From positions 56,514,427 to 56,578,426 of the forward strand of contig OZ038387.1 of assembly GCA_964036045.1 (NCBI GenBank): 64,000 nt of DNA, in the 5' to 3' direction. Under the pieces are notes generated by a model. It worked only from the letters and a program-made list of their open reading frames with translations, had not been told where the DNA came from and did not search any database. Below are positions 20,241-31,459 of the stretch, in pieces. The first letter of the stretch is position 1. Each line of letters begins with the position of its first letter. Origin of the DNA: Eutreptiella sp. 'Long Island Sound 2002' (taxonomy: Eukaryota > Euglenozoa > Euglenophyceae > Eutreptiales > Eutreptiaceae). A program made the translations under genes and the position numbers.

Positions 20241-21110
20241 GCGACGCCCAAGAGTAAGCGTGTCTTAATGCTTGCATGGCGGTGTATGCTATTTACGCGT
20301 TGGTTTGTGGACTCTTTGCATTTTGCGACGCCCAAGAGTAGGCGTGTTTGCTTACTGCATTCATGGCATGCTACTTATTCTTTATGACTTGGACTCTTTG
20401 TTTTTTGCGACGCCCAAGAGTAAGCGTGTCTTAATGCTTGCATGGCGGCATATGCTACTTAACCGTTGGTTTGCGGACTCTTTGTATTTTCCGACGCCCA
20501 AGAGTAGGCGTGTTTGTTTACTGCATTCATGACATGCTACTTATTGTTTATGTCTTGGACTCTTTGTTTTTTGCGACGCCCAAGAGTAAGCGTGTCTTAA
20601 TGTACGTATGGCTGCATACGTTACTCACTCTTTGGTTTGTGGACTCTTTGTTTTTTGCGACGCCCAAGAGTAAGCGTGTATTAATGCCCACAAAGGTGGG
20701 TGGGGGGGTACATGGAGAAGGACAAAGGAAGAGAAAGGGCGCGAGACGGAGGGCGTGGCGTGTTAGTAAACTATTTTTCGGTTTTTACGCGCTGCTCGCG
20801 ACGCGTTTTTCTTTACCTATACGGCGTGTTAGAGGGTGAGAGGCACGGTGTTGTACTCCTAAGCTCGGTACGGTGCTTACGGCGTTAACTATTCACCTCC
20901 TTGTATTTTGCGACGCCCAAGAGTAGGCGTGTTTGTTTAATGCATTCATGACATGCTACTTATTGCTTATGTCTTGGACTCTTTGTTTTTTGCGACGCCC
21001 AAGAGTAAGCGTGTCTTAATGCATGTATGGCGCCATATGCTACTCACTCTTTGGTTTGTAGACTCTTTGTATTTTGCGACGCCCAAGAGTAGGCGTGTCT
21101 GTTTTGTTTT
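20241..21110. repeat. 82/84-bp alternating tandem array, copy 1
   Basis: The core GCGACGCCCAAGAGTA (first base C in one unit) starts at 20241, 20325, 20407, 20491, 20573, 20657, then 20910, 20992 and 21076. Spacing alternates 84 and 82 bp, giving a 166-bp two-part unit, and core variants end in AAGCGTG or GGCGTG alternately. Each core can form a small stem (ACGCC with GGCGT). A 253-bp spacer (20670-20905) interrupts the array. No gene. Confidence 0.85.
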
Positions 21111-21482
21111 GGGGCGCGCACAAGTCCCTAGCGCCTAGAACACGCACTTTGCTAGGTGTTTTGGGGCAAGCAACACTCAGCTTCTTCGCCGTCGCGACTC
21201 TATTGTTCTTCGTTTTTTGTGAGTGTCTTAAATTTTGCGACCTCGCCAAACAACGGCGTAAACTTTGTGGGGAGGTTTCTGAGGTCGGAAAAGATGATTT
21301 TTCGCTTTATTTTTTCTGGCTGTGCGTCTGTTTCTTGGTTTTTTATTTTCTTCTGCTGCGATCGCGCGACCAGGCCACCGGGGCACACAGCGTCCAACCT
21401 GGGTTGTCACACACGGAACGCAAAACGTGTCAACCTGTACCAACTCCGTTCAAGCGGAAGTCCACACCCTCCTTCTCAATAT

Positions 21483-21550
<68 letters not shown>

Positions 21551-21608
21551 GTATACAGATATATATATGTGTGTGTGTGTGTGTGTGTTTCTGTGTGTAA
21601 TATATATG

Positions 21609-21641
<33 letters not shown>

Positions 21642-21668
21642 CTGTATATATCTATATACATATATACA

Positions 21669-21728
<60 letters not shown>

Positions 21729-22080
21729 TGTACATAGGCTCAAGAGGCACCTGACATAGGGCAGTGGGAGGGACAGGACGTCCCCTTGGTAAGACCTTCT
21801 TCCTGCACTGTCAAAGGAGGCATCCCGAGCTCCCGAAGATACCTACCTACCTACCTATAGATGTACATACATGTATTTGTATATATATGTATATATATCA
21901 CTTGAAGGGAGTAGAAATTGAGTAGGAGGGAGGTGATATTCGCTTGGAGGGAGTGGATTTTCACTCGGAGGGAGTGGAAACTGAGCAGGAGGGAGGTGAA
22001 TTTGAGTAGGAAGGAGTGGATATTCACTTGGAGGGAGTTGAAATTACGGGGAAGGGAGTGTATTTTCACTTGAAGGGAGT

Positions 22081-22085
<5 letters not shown>
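20325..22085. repeat. Segmental duplication, copy 1 (partner 48663-50430)
   Basis: Collinear and nearly identical with 48663-50430 at an offset of about 28.34 kb. It includes most of the 82/84-bp array, its spacer, a 300-bp T-rich stretch and the dispersed microsatellite-rich repeat. Confidence 0.85.
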
Positions 22086-22113
<28 letters not shown>

Positions 22114-22232
22114 GATATATAGATGTACATACATGTATTTGTATATATATGTATATATTTCACTTGGAGGTCGTAAATATTCAGTAGGAGGGAGTTGATT
22201 TTCACTCAGAGGGAGTATACATACATACATAT

Positions 22233-22250
<18 letters not shown>
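21403..22250. repeat. Dispersed repeat with inverted arm, copy 2
   Basis: Begins at the same GGGTTGTCACACACGG boundary as copy 1 and has the same CA/TA/TG microsatellite order, the same left arm (about 21730-21855) and the same GGAGGGAGT minisatellite. A second partial minisatellite follows at 22095-22220. The right inverted arm is missing and replaced by a long TA tract. Confidence 0.75.
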
Positions 22251-23876
<1,626 letters not shown>

Positions 23877-24758
23877 TTAGAGGGGACAGGGGGACACCCC
23901 AGTACCGCCATGCATCCCCGTGCTCCCCCACTGTACGGTTCCCCAGTACCGCCGCGTTCCCCCACCGTACGGACCCCAGTACCGCCGCGTACCCCCACCA
24001 TACGGTCCCCTGTACCGCCGCGTACACCCCCACGATGTCAGTACACCGTCATCTGGAACTTCCCCGCTGCTCCCCCACTGTACGGCTCCCCAGTACCGCC
24101 GCGTACCCCCACCGTACGGATCCCAGTACCGCCGCGTTGACCCCCAAGACTCCAGTACTCCGCCACCTGGAACTCCACGTGCCCCCTGTGAGCGCCCCTT
24201 CCAGGCTGCCATGCCGTCTCCACGACGCCCGCCATACTGTCCCCCTGATGACCCCACTGTCATAACCTTCCACGCACACATCTTCGCCCCGTCGCCGCTC
24301 CTGGGGCCTGCAGGCTGACCCCGCAACCCCGTGTAACACTCCCAGGGGGCGCCGCAGCGCTGTAACCCCCAGACAACCCCGTGCACCCCCGGTGTATCCC
24401 GAGCAACCACTTCCAACACTGCCGTAGCCGGGCCGCCAGTAGAGACCCCGGTGCCATGGGAATACCCTACAGGGGTTTGGGCTTTATTACCCCCGTCGGG
24501 ACGACCCATGACACCTCACTGTTGTATGCGGCGACCCGGGGCAGGCGGGTGAAGCATCCCTGTCCGACCCTCATGCACGGGGGCAGTACGGCTCACCATC
24601 AGGCCGGCACGACCTGTCACATCGCGTTGGCCGTCATACGCCGCCTGCCAGTACCGCACAATCAGGCCGCGTAGGCACTGCTTCTCAGGCGCCACTCCCT
24701 CCGCTGTGTCCAGCGTAGGGATGGTAGCTGGTGCACCCACAATTCCGATCCCCATCAA
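23877..24758 (-). CDS. Possible small ORF with 11-residue repeats at the LINE 3' end
   Basis: One minus-strand frame is open from 24758 to 23877 except for a single TGA at 24516-24518. The distal part contains a 33-bp, hence 11-residue, repeat (TRRYWGPYGGG type) at about 23930-24140. Because the period is a multiple of three the frame stays consistent, but the repeat could equally be a noncoding minisatellite. It starts next to the stop of the RT frame, in another frame, so it could be a frameshifted C-terminal extension. Function unknown. Confidence 0.3.
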
Positions 24759-27700
24759 CCTGCATCCCCGGCCCCCACCACTCCGTCACCATTTCCTCCG
24801 CGATGCCACAACCAGAGTATCCGTGAGTCGCCCTCCAGAGCCGCCCACCACAGCATCAGGGGCAGGGCCGCAGACGGCGCTCCAGGGCACCGTACCCCTT
24901 CCACTCGGACGCTCTTCAGGCCACCCTGGATAGTCGTCCAGGCACTTGAGGACATCCGTCCAGAGTGCCGCAGTGCCCACCTCGCCTTAGGCCACCCCCT
25001 GTCGGCATGCTTCTGACATGTCCCGCACAGCGGGGCGGAGGCACACTGATGAACCCAAACGGACACCGTTTCCCCGCACCCGTGGCATCGCTGCGGAAGC
25101 ACAGACCGCGATGGAACGCAGCTACCATCACAACACTGCGACCACAGGTCCTGCCATACATCGCAGCACGCGTCCTGGAGCCCGAGCAAAGCCCTGGTCA
25201 GCGTGCGTGCTGTGGCACTACTGAGGAGGCTGCGCCTCGCCTCCTCCCACGTGGACACCGGGCGGAGTATCGGTCGTCCGTCGGGCATCTCCGGCAGGCT
25301 CTCAAGCAGCCGGGGCCACCGCGCCACCTTGGGGCCGCGCCTGCCATGCGCCAGGAGCTCCCAACGACAGTCATGCAAGACCTCCCCGATGACATCAACC
25401 CCGTCCTGCTCCAGGCCCCTGGCTGAAGCCAGAACCAAGCGTTGCCATCCCGCCCGAGCCTCAATGACCGCCTTGAGACCCAGGGTGTCAAGGGTGTGAC
25501 GGGCATCGGCAGCCACGTGGTCGTCCCCCTCTGGCAGAGAGAACATGGCCTCCGTGACTTGGCCTTGCGCGTCGTCGCCCTGTACCCGCGCCAGCTGCTT
25601 GGAGCCCACTAACACTGCCATGGACCGCTGCTCCGCGACCGCCGGTACGGCTCGTCGCAGCTGCCGGTCATACAGCCACAACGTACCCACGTCAAGTACG
25701 ACAGCCACCGCCAGGACTGGGAGACCGCACAGAGGTTGCTGAAGGACTGGCAGCACCTCGCGAGGCCAGCCCATGACGTTCCCCACAGCTGGATGGTTGG
25801 CGTACACCTGGAGCCAGGGATCACTCTGGCCGTCAGGGCTTCTCACCTTGGTACCACGCACCTGGGCCCACGACTGCGCCGACACCACGCGGGACCACTC
25901 CCTGAATGCCGTGATGTCCCGCGCCACCCAGGAACCGATCCACCGGTCGAAGGCCTGCGCCACCGCCGCCATCCAGTGAGGGAACAAGGACAGGGCCTCC
26001 TCATGCTCGACGCACGACCGCGACACCAGCAGTGCGTGCAGCGGTGCCCTCTGAAAGGTTGCCCGCAGGTCGCCGGGGAGGCCGGCAAACGGGTTCCACG
26101 GCGGACGCTGCAGGATCCTCCCTGCCGGCGGGCAGAAGGGTGTGTCACCGCGCAGGAACGCGTATACCGCCCTCCTTCGATCTTGCATCGGCAGCTGCAT
26201 GATCTGGGTGAGCCGATGGTTCCTGCGGGCATACACATCTTCCCCAATCTGGACCATGTCTTCCACAAAGAGCCTGGCCTTGGCAGGGCCCCGGGACGAC
26301 GCCGCTCGCACCGCAGCGAACAGCCGCTTCAGGTCCCCGGGGACGACACCCGCCATCAGGGATTCGGTCCACCTGCAGCCGTGCTCCCTCCACGCCACGA
26401 ACTCCACCGCCCTGTCCGTTAGGGGTAGCTCCGCCGTGAACTCCTCCACACGCCTGCACAGGAGCCCAGCCACCTCCTCGTCCCGCGCACACAGTAGGCG
26501 CATGTGGCCGATGTCCTCCTCCGGCCCCCCACAGAAGATACAGGGGTGGGCTGGTATTGCCATACGCGTGAGCTTCTGTCTCCACCGTCGCATGACCTGC
26601 ATGGTGGACAAGCGACCGTCACGTGCCCGCAGCATATTCCTGTGCGTTGGGCCGTGGTGCACAGCTCCCAGGGACATCGCCTCGCAGGCGCCAGCCAGTG
26701 GCGTGTGCGCCCTGGTGCGTGCCGCTAGCGAACGCCACTCTACCTCCCGGACCTGCTGAAGGGCTTGCATGGATGGTACACGCGGCTCGAGCTCACCATT
26801 ATCCCCCGGTACCAAGAGGATGGCGTGCTCCTTCGGCAGGACAAGATGGACTGGCGGGGCCATCGCACGGGCCGCGGCAGAGTCCGGTGCCTCAAGCGGG
26901 ACCGCCGCCAAGTGCGAGCTCTGCCTCACCACCCAGTGGTGCGGCCCCCCAACTCGGCGCGGCAGCCGCCGCAGCCCCTCCACTATCCAGCTCAGTGCAT
27001 GTTGATTGACCAGATGTGACGTCCGCCCCTTGATGCCACGGTACAGGGCCTCCTGCGCCCTGCGGAGATGCGCTCCTATGACGGACGCATCCACCACGTG
27101 TACCGTGCACGCCGACGGGGGCGTGTGCAACAAGTACGCCGCCGCGCCAATGATCTCTGCCTCCGGGACCGTGCCGTAGATGGCACCCGTCCACGTGGGG
27201 ATTCCGTGGCTGGCCACCGCCACATTTGTGGCGTCGTCTCCCTGGGGCGACGCGTCAGACGATGTGACTTTAGTCGCCACCGGCACCCAGCAGTACCGGT
27301 GGGGCTCCAGCCACGCCACGTCGGAGTGGGGGCTCTGCACCACCTTTCCCAGGGACGCCGCACTGGAGGCCGTGAGCTCCGGGGACAGGACCACCCTCGG
27401 TCGATACACCGCATGTGGTCTCCATGCCAGGTCACATCCGCAGACTGACTTTATGGCGTCCAGGGCGGTGGTGTATTCCGCCCCCCAAACCGTTGCGGAG
27501 CAGGAAGGCTGGTATACCACGACAGACCCCTGCTCCACTGCGCCACCACCACGCAACGACGTGACGGCGACGTGCGGATCATGCGGCACGTTGGACATCC
27601 GGACCACTTCCGGGACCGAGTACTCATCCGGATCCGGGATTGGGCCTGCCGGCAGCAGAAGAACAATTGCCCATTCGCTGCACTTGTGCACCGCCGCGCA

Positions 27701-30700
27701 CGCCCTAGAAAACGCTGGCTGCCCGTGCACAACCCACAGTGGTGGCGGGCTTATGCCGCCCCCGGCGTGAGGAGTGAGCAGGGGGACGGACGCCGGATCG
27801 TCTTGCTGTTGGTAGCCCTCAAAGACGTCCCCGAACAGAAACAGGAGGGCGGCTAGCGGGACGAACGGCATGGACAGCCCCGGGTTGGCCGGGTCCCATC
27901 CTTCCTCCCTGTATCCGCCCACCACATACAGGTCCCCCGCAGCGGACTGTCTATTGCGTTTGCTGGCCTTCTTTCGGCGCACCGGGTGAATTAGTCCGTG
28001 AGTCAACGGACCGGGCAGCTGCGGCCGGAAGACGTCGCGAAGCCCCGTGAGCCACACGTGGTCCAGCTGGTGGGGCCCTACTCCCGCGTGCGGAAGGTGC
28101 AGGTGGTCCTCGTGGCACTCCTGTAGCTGGACCGCCCAGTGCCCAGGCGCAGGGCAGGGGAGCCGCGCATGCAGGAGGTCATTTGCAGGATCAGTCAGGG
28201 ACTGCACTGCCGCATCAGTGCGGGGCCCCGAGAGAATGCAGATGTCCCTACCCTTGAAGGCGTAGGATTGGGATACCCACTTCCGCCCCGCCCACTGCAC
28301 TTGCGGCAGATGGGCGTGTACACACGAGTACACCGACGATGGCATGAGAAGCCCCACGCGCAACGTCCCCATCGCCCTGAGCACCCTGTCCACCCACGTA
28401 TTGCCAGCGTGTGTGGCGAATGACGCAGAGGGCACCATGAACTGCCCGCACACTCCGTACCGCACGTGCATGTCTCGGAGCATGGCCCGCAGCTCATCAC
28501 GGACCGTCATCGACCTGTGGTGGGTGAGCTGAGGCATGGTCGCCACGACGGAGTCGCGGCATATAACCTGGACATCCGCCAACCGTAGCCCATGACCTGA
28601 CCGCACCGCCACGTTGGACAGGTCCTTGGGCAGCTTCTCGAACTGCAGGGCCGCAGCCTTGATGGCAGTATTCAGCTTGATCACCGCCTCCGCCGTGTCG
28701 GACAGGTAGGGCGCCGCGTACCGCACGATGCCTCCAACCACGGCCGCCATCACCTCATGAGGCACCGACGCCGGCCCCAGCGTGTTCTTGCACCAGCCCA
28801 GCAGGGCTTCACACCGGAGTACATGTTTCTCCTTCATGGTCGCCATCCCCCTGGGATCGAGGCGCAGGCCCAAGTATGGTACCGTGCCCTTGGCACGTAA
28901 GCATACCCATGGGGCCGCTGTGTCCCCCGGGTTCAGGTATACCATAATCGAGTGGATGCGAGCAGTACTGGCATAGGCGCATTTGCCCACGTTGAGGGAC
29001 ATGCCCATGTCAGTGAGATACCGCGCTATCGCCGCCGCATACTCCAGGAATTGCGGCAGGGAGTGCGCTATCAACAGGAGGTCATCACAGTACGCCTGTA
29101 CCAGGGGTGGCACCGCGTGGCGAGCATCTCCCCGCGCCTTACAGGCGAGGCTCCGCAGGAGAGGCTCCAACAGGAGGAGGTAGAGCACAGCGCTCTCCGC
29201 ACTGCCCTGCCGCAGGCCCCTGTGGAGCCGTATGCTCGGCGTCGGGCCGTGCGCGGTGACGATGCGCACCAGGGACCCGCAGCTGAGGGTGTGGAAGAGC
29301 CTGATGCGCTCCTCCGGGACACCCATGTGGCGCAGGAGGAGCGCCAGTGCTCCGTGCGTCGCTGTGTCAAAAGCCTTCGACACATCGAAGGCCAGGACGT
29401 GGTTTTCCTCCAGCCCACGCTGCAGCCTGCGCTGGGCCAGGAACACCGGGGCAGCCGCCGTGGAGCCCGGCATGGCTCCGAACTGCCAGTCCGCGGCCAG
29501 TCCCTTGCGTGCCAGAACGGCTGTGAACCTCCGCATGAGGGGAGTCATGAGCATTCGCATGTCTTGCTGCCCCAGCGCTATTGGCCTGTACTCGTCCAGG
29601 TTGCCCGTGGCTGCGCCCTTGGGCATCAGCCAGATAATGGCCTCGTGCCAGGACTCCGGGACGTCCGCACCCCGCAGGATTGCCCTGTACGCATGCACCA
29701 GGAGCCCCTGTACCGGTTCAGGCAGCTCTGCTATGAGGGCAGCCGTGACCCGGTTGGACCCCGGAGCTTTGTCGTCCGCCACGGCCTGCCTCACGGCGTC
29801 TTTAAGGTCTTGCATGGTGTGGTCCTGTACCGACCTCCATTCCTCCGGCACCCCTTTGGGAATGTGGGCCCGGACCAGCCGCTCGAAGGCCGGCAGGTTC
29901 ACTGGCCGCTTGGCGTACAGCGCCTCCCAATACCTCTGGACCTCGCCAATGACGTCCGAGGCCTCCAAGAGCACCTTCTCCGACTCGCGGACGCGTACGG
30001 ACCATAGGCCAGACGGGGCATAGTTCACCACGTTGATGGCCCCCCGTATCGCCGTCCATCGGAGCTGCAGGTCCGGTACCCTGCCCCGCCAGTAGTCCTT
30101 GATGGACCGGCGCCTGTTGCTCCTGAGGACATCCCGCAGCTCCTCCACGCGTGTCTCCAGCTGGTGGAGCTGTTGGTCCAATGCGGCACGCAGGTCCTCT
30201 ACCGAGGCGGGGGACAGGTCGGGGTCCACTCGCCGGAGGTGCTGTAGCAGGGCAGTCGCTTCCTGGGATTGGAGTCCGGCCGCCGCCGCGTCCCGTTGCC
30301 ACAGCTGATGGGCACGCCAGGCCAGGGCCTGCTGATCCGAGAGGACCTGGTCCAGCGACGCCTCCGTTTCCACCTGCCCGTATGGGTACTGCGGGTCCAC
30401 GCCGGAAGGCATGCGCACTCCCGTGACCCTGGACACGTCATCACGGAAGGCGTAGAGCAGGTCAAAGACCGCTTGCACCTCCGACGTGCCCATGGTGGCA
30501 GTGTCCTGGTCCGATGAGAGCCACGCCTGCAGCCGCTGATCCCCGCAGGCCTTCTGCAGTACTGCCGCTACCGCCTCACCAACCCCCGGGGAGTCCGGGC
30601 GTATGGCGTGCAGCCTGCCCTGGGCGTGCGAGTAGGCCATCCTGGTGACCCTCTCTTTGCCGGCCACCGCCAGCGGGATGTCCAGGACCACAGGGCCATG

Positions 30701-31459
30701 ATCCGACCCCAGCGACGCTGGAGACTGCCCCGGCGCCAAGTGAGGGCGCTCACGCGCCGCCCACTGGACCAGAGGCGAGTTCAGAAGGAAGGAGTCCAGT
30801 CGGTGCCCCGCCCTCGTGGGCCTCCTGTCCTCCTCCCGTTCCGGGCCTGCCCTGCGGAAGCCACACTGTTCCCACAGGGCTTGGAACCTCCTCGTGGTAG
30901 GGTGCCACGGGGACTCCAGCCACACGTTGAAGTCCCCCCCGAGGAGCAGGGCCCTGGTGCCACCCGCGCTCTTGGCCGCCGCGTACATGGCCACGTCAGC
31001 CCAGAAGGACGCCTTAGACGCCCAGGAGTCGCCGCCGCTACCCGGGCCGTGGACGTTGATGACCGTGAGGGTGCCACCTGCGGTCACCACATCCAGGGCC
31101 ATGGCCTTGCCCGGCACGATGTCCACGATGTCTCGAACTTCCTCCGCGGCGAATACGTCCGCCCGAAGGGCAATCAAGAGCCCGCCGCGCACCGCCGCCG
31201 CCGACGCCGCCTGGGCATCCACCCCTGGGTATGTATGATACCCATGGTGACGCCACTGGTTCTCGGAGTGCACCACACCTTGAGGGTCCTGCAGGCCAGT
31301 CTCCTGGAATAGGCCCAGGATGGCACCCTCGGCCTTCATGATACCCGCCGCCACCGCTTCACCGTCGAGCATACCTGGGGCCACTGGTACACCGTCCCCC
31401 CGCATCGAGCCCTGGACGTTCCAGGGGACCGCCGCTCTGGTGTCGGAGGCGGGGCCCCT
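24755..31459 (-). CDS. APE endonuclease / reverse transcriptase protein of the LINE-like element
   Basis: The frame opens right after the TGA at 31460-31462. The first ATG (31405, numbering below) lies inside the endonuclease, after its motif VPWNVQG, so initiation there would delete motif I. Endonuclease motifs: FQET (33-36), INVHG, LLGGDFN (154-160), RLDSFLLN and LGSDHGPVV (232-240). RT spans about 540-830, with EYRPIAL, AFDVSKAFD (672-680), RGLRQGS and the catalytic box YCDD (772-775, usually YADD in LINEs). Around 1340-1500 are RNase H-like motifs (EAEIIGAAAYLL, VVDASVIG), degenerate at the first Asp. A CCHC-type motif CIFCGGPEEDIGHMRLLC lies near 1620, and the C-terminus has several CxxC pairs. 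Role: nick the target and copy element RNA. At 2216 codons it is long for a LINE ORF2. Confidence 0.88.
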   Translation of the reverse strand, partial: RGPASDTRAAVPWNVQGSMRGDGVPVAPGMLDGEAVAAGIMKAEGAILGLFQETGLQDPQGVVHSENQWRHHGYHTYPGVDAQAASAAAVRGGLLIALRADVFAAEEVRDIVDIVPGKAMALDVVTAGGTLTVINVHGPGSGGDSWASKASFWADVAMYAAAKSAGGTRALLLGGDFNVWLESPWHPTTRRFQALWEQCGFRRAGPEREEDRRPTRAGHRLDSFLLNSPLVQWAARERPHLAPGQSPASLGSDHGPVVLDIPLAVAGKERVTRMAYSHAQGRLHAIRPDSPGVGEAVAAVLQKACGDQRLQAWLSSDQDTATMGTSEVQAVFDLLYAFRDDVSRVTGVRMPSGVDPQYPYGQVETEASLDQVLSDQQALAWRAHQLWQRDAAAAGLQSQEATALLQHLRRVDPDLSPASVEDLRAALDQQLHQLETRVEELRDVLRSNRRRSIKDYWRGRVPDLQLRWTAIRGAINVVNYAPSGLWSVRVRESEKVLLEASDVIGEVQRYWEALYAKRPVNLPAFERLVRAHIPKGVPEEWRSVQDHTMQDLKDAVRQAVADDKAPGSNRVTAALIAELPEPVQGLLVHAYRAILRGADVPESWHEAIIWLMPKGAATGNLDEYRPIALGQQDMRMLMTPLMRRFTAVLARKGLAADWQFGAMPGSTAAAPVFLAQRRLQRGLEENHVLAFDVSKAFDTATHGALALLLRHMGVPEERIRLFHTLSCGSLVRIVTAHGPTPSIRLHRGLRQGSAESAVLYLLLLEPLLRSLACKARGDARHAVPPLVQAYCDDLLLIAHSLPQFLEYAAAIARYLTDMGMSLNVGKCAYASTARIHSIMVYLNPGDTAAPWVCLRAKGTVPYLGLRLDPRGMATMKEKHVLRCEALLGWCKNTLGPASVPHEVMAAVVGGIVRYAAPYLSDTAEAVIKLNTAIKAAALQFEKLPKDLSNVAVRSGHGLRLADVQVICRDSVVATMPQLTHHRSMTVRDELRAMLRDMHVRYGVCGQFMVPSASFATHAGNTWVDRVLRAMGTLRVGLLMPSSVYSCVHAHLPQVQWAGRKWVSQSYAFKGRDICILSGPRTDAAVQSLTDPANDLLHARLPCPAPGHWAVQLQECHEDHLHLPHAGVGPHQLDHVWLTGLRDVFRPQLPGPLTHGLIHPVRRKKASKRNRQSAAGDLYVVGGYREEGWDPANPGLSMPFVPLAALLFLFGDVFEGYQQQDDPASVPLLTPHAGGGISPPPLWVVHGQPAFSRACAAVHKCSEWAIVLLLPAGPIPDPDEYSVPEVVRMSNVPHDPHVAVTSLRGGGAVEQGSVVVYQPSCSATVWGAEYTTALDAIKSVCGCDLAWRPHAVYRPRVVLSPELTASSAASLGKVVQSPHSDVAWLEPHRYCWVPVATKVTSSDASPQGDDATNVAVASHGIPTWTGAIYGTVPEAEIIGAAAYLLHTPPSACTVHVVDASVIGAHLRRAQEALYRGIKGRTSHLVNQHALSWIVEGLRRLPRRVGGPHHWVVRQSSHLAAVPLEAPDSAAARAMAPPVHLVLPKEHAILLVPGDNGELEPRVPSMQALQQVREVEWRSLAARTRAHTPLAGACEAMSLGAVHHGPTHRNMLRARDGRLSTMQVMRRWRQKLTRMAIPAHPCIFCGGPEEDIGHMRLLCARDEEVAGLLCRRVEEFTAELPLTDRAVEFVAWREHGCRWTESLMAGVVPGDLKRLFAAVRAASSRGPAKARLFVEDMVQIGEDVYARRNHRLTQIMQLPMQDRRRAVYAFLRGDTPFCPPAGRILQRPPWNPFAGLPGDLRATFQRAPLHALLVSRSCVEHEEALSLFPHWMAAVAQAFDRWIGSWVARDITAFREWSRVVSAQSWAQVRGTKVRSPDGQSDPWLQVYANHPAVGNVMGWPREVLPVLQQPLCGLPVLAVAVVLDVGTLWLYDRQLRRAVPAVAEQRSMAVLVGSKQLARVQGDDAQGQVTEAMFSLPEGDDHVAADARHTLDTLGLKAVIEARAGWQRLVLASARGLEQDGVDVIGEVLHDCRWELLAHGRRGPKVARWPRLLESLPEMPDGRPILRPVSTWEEARRSLLSSATARTLTRALLGLQDACCDVWQDLWSQCCDGSCVPSRSVLPQRCHGCGETVSVWVHQCASAPLCGTCQKHADRGWPKARWALRHSGRMSSSAWTTIQGGLKSVRVEGVRCPGAPSAALPLMLWWAALEGDSRILWLWHRGGNGDGVVGAGDAG

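Noticed and set aside
16654-20257. Frames of 917 and 1149 codons on the plus strand
   Set aside because: They are produced by a stop-free 65-bp tandem repeat read in any frame; there is no frame conservation or domain.
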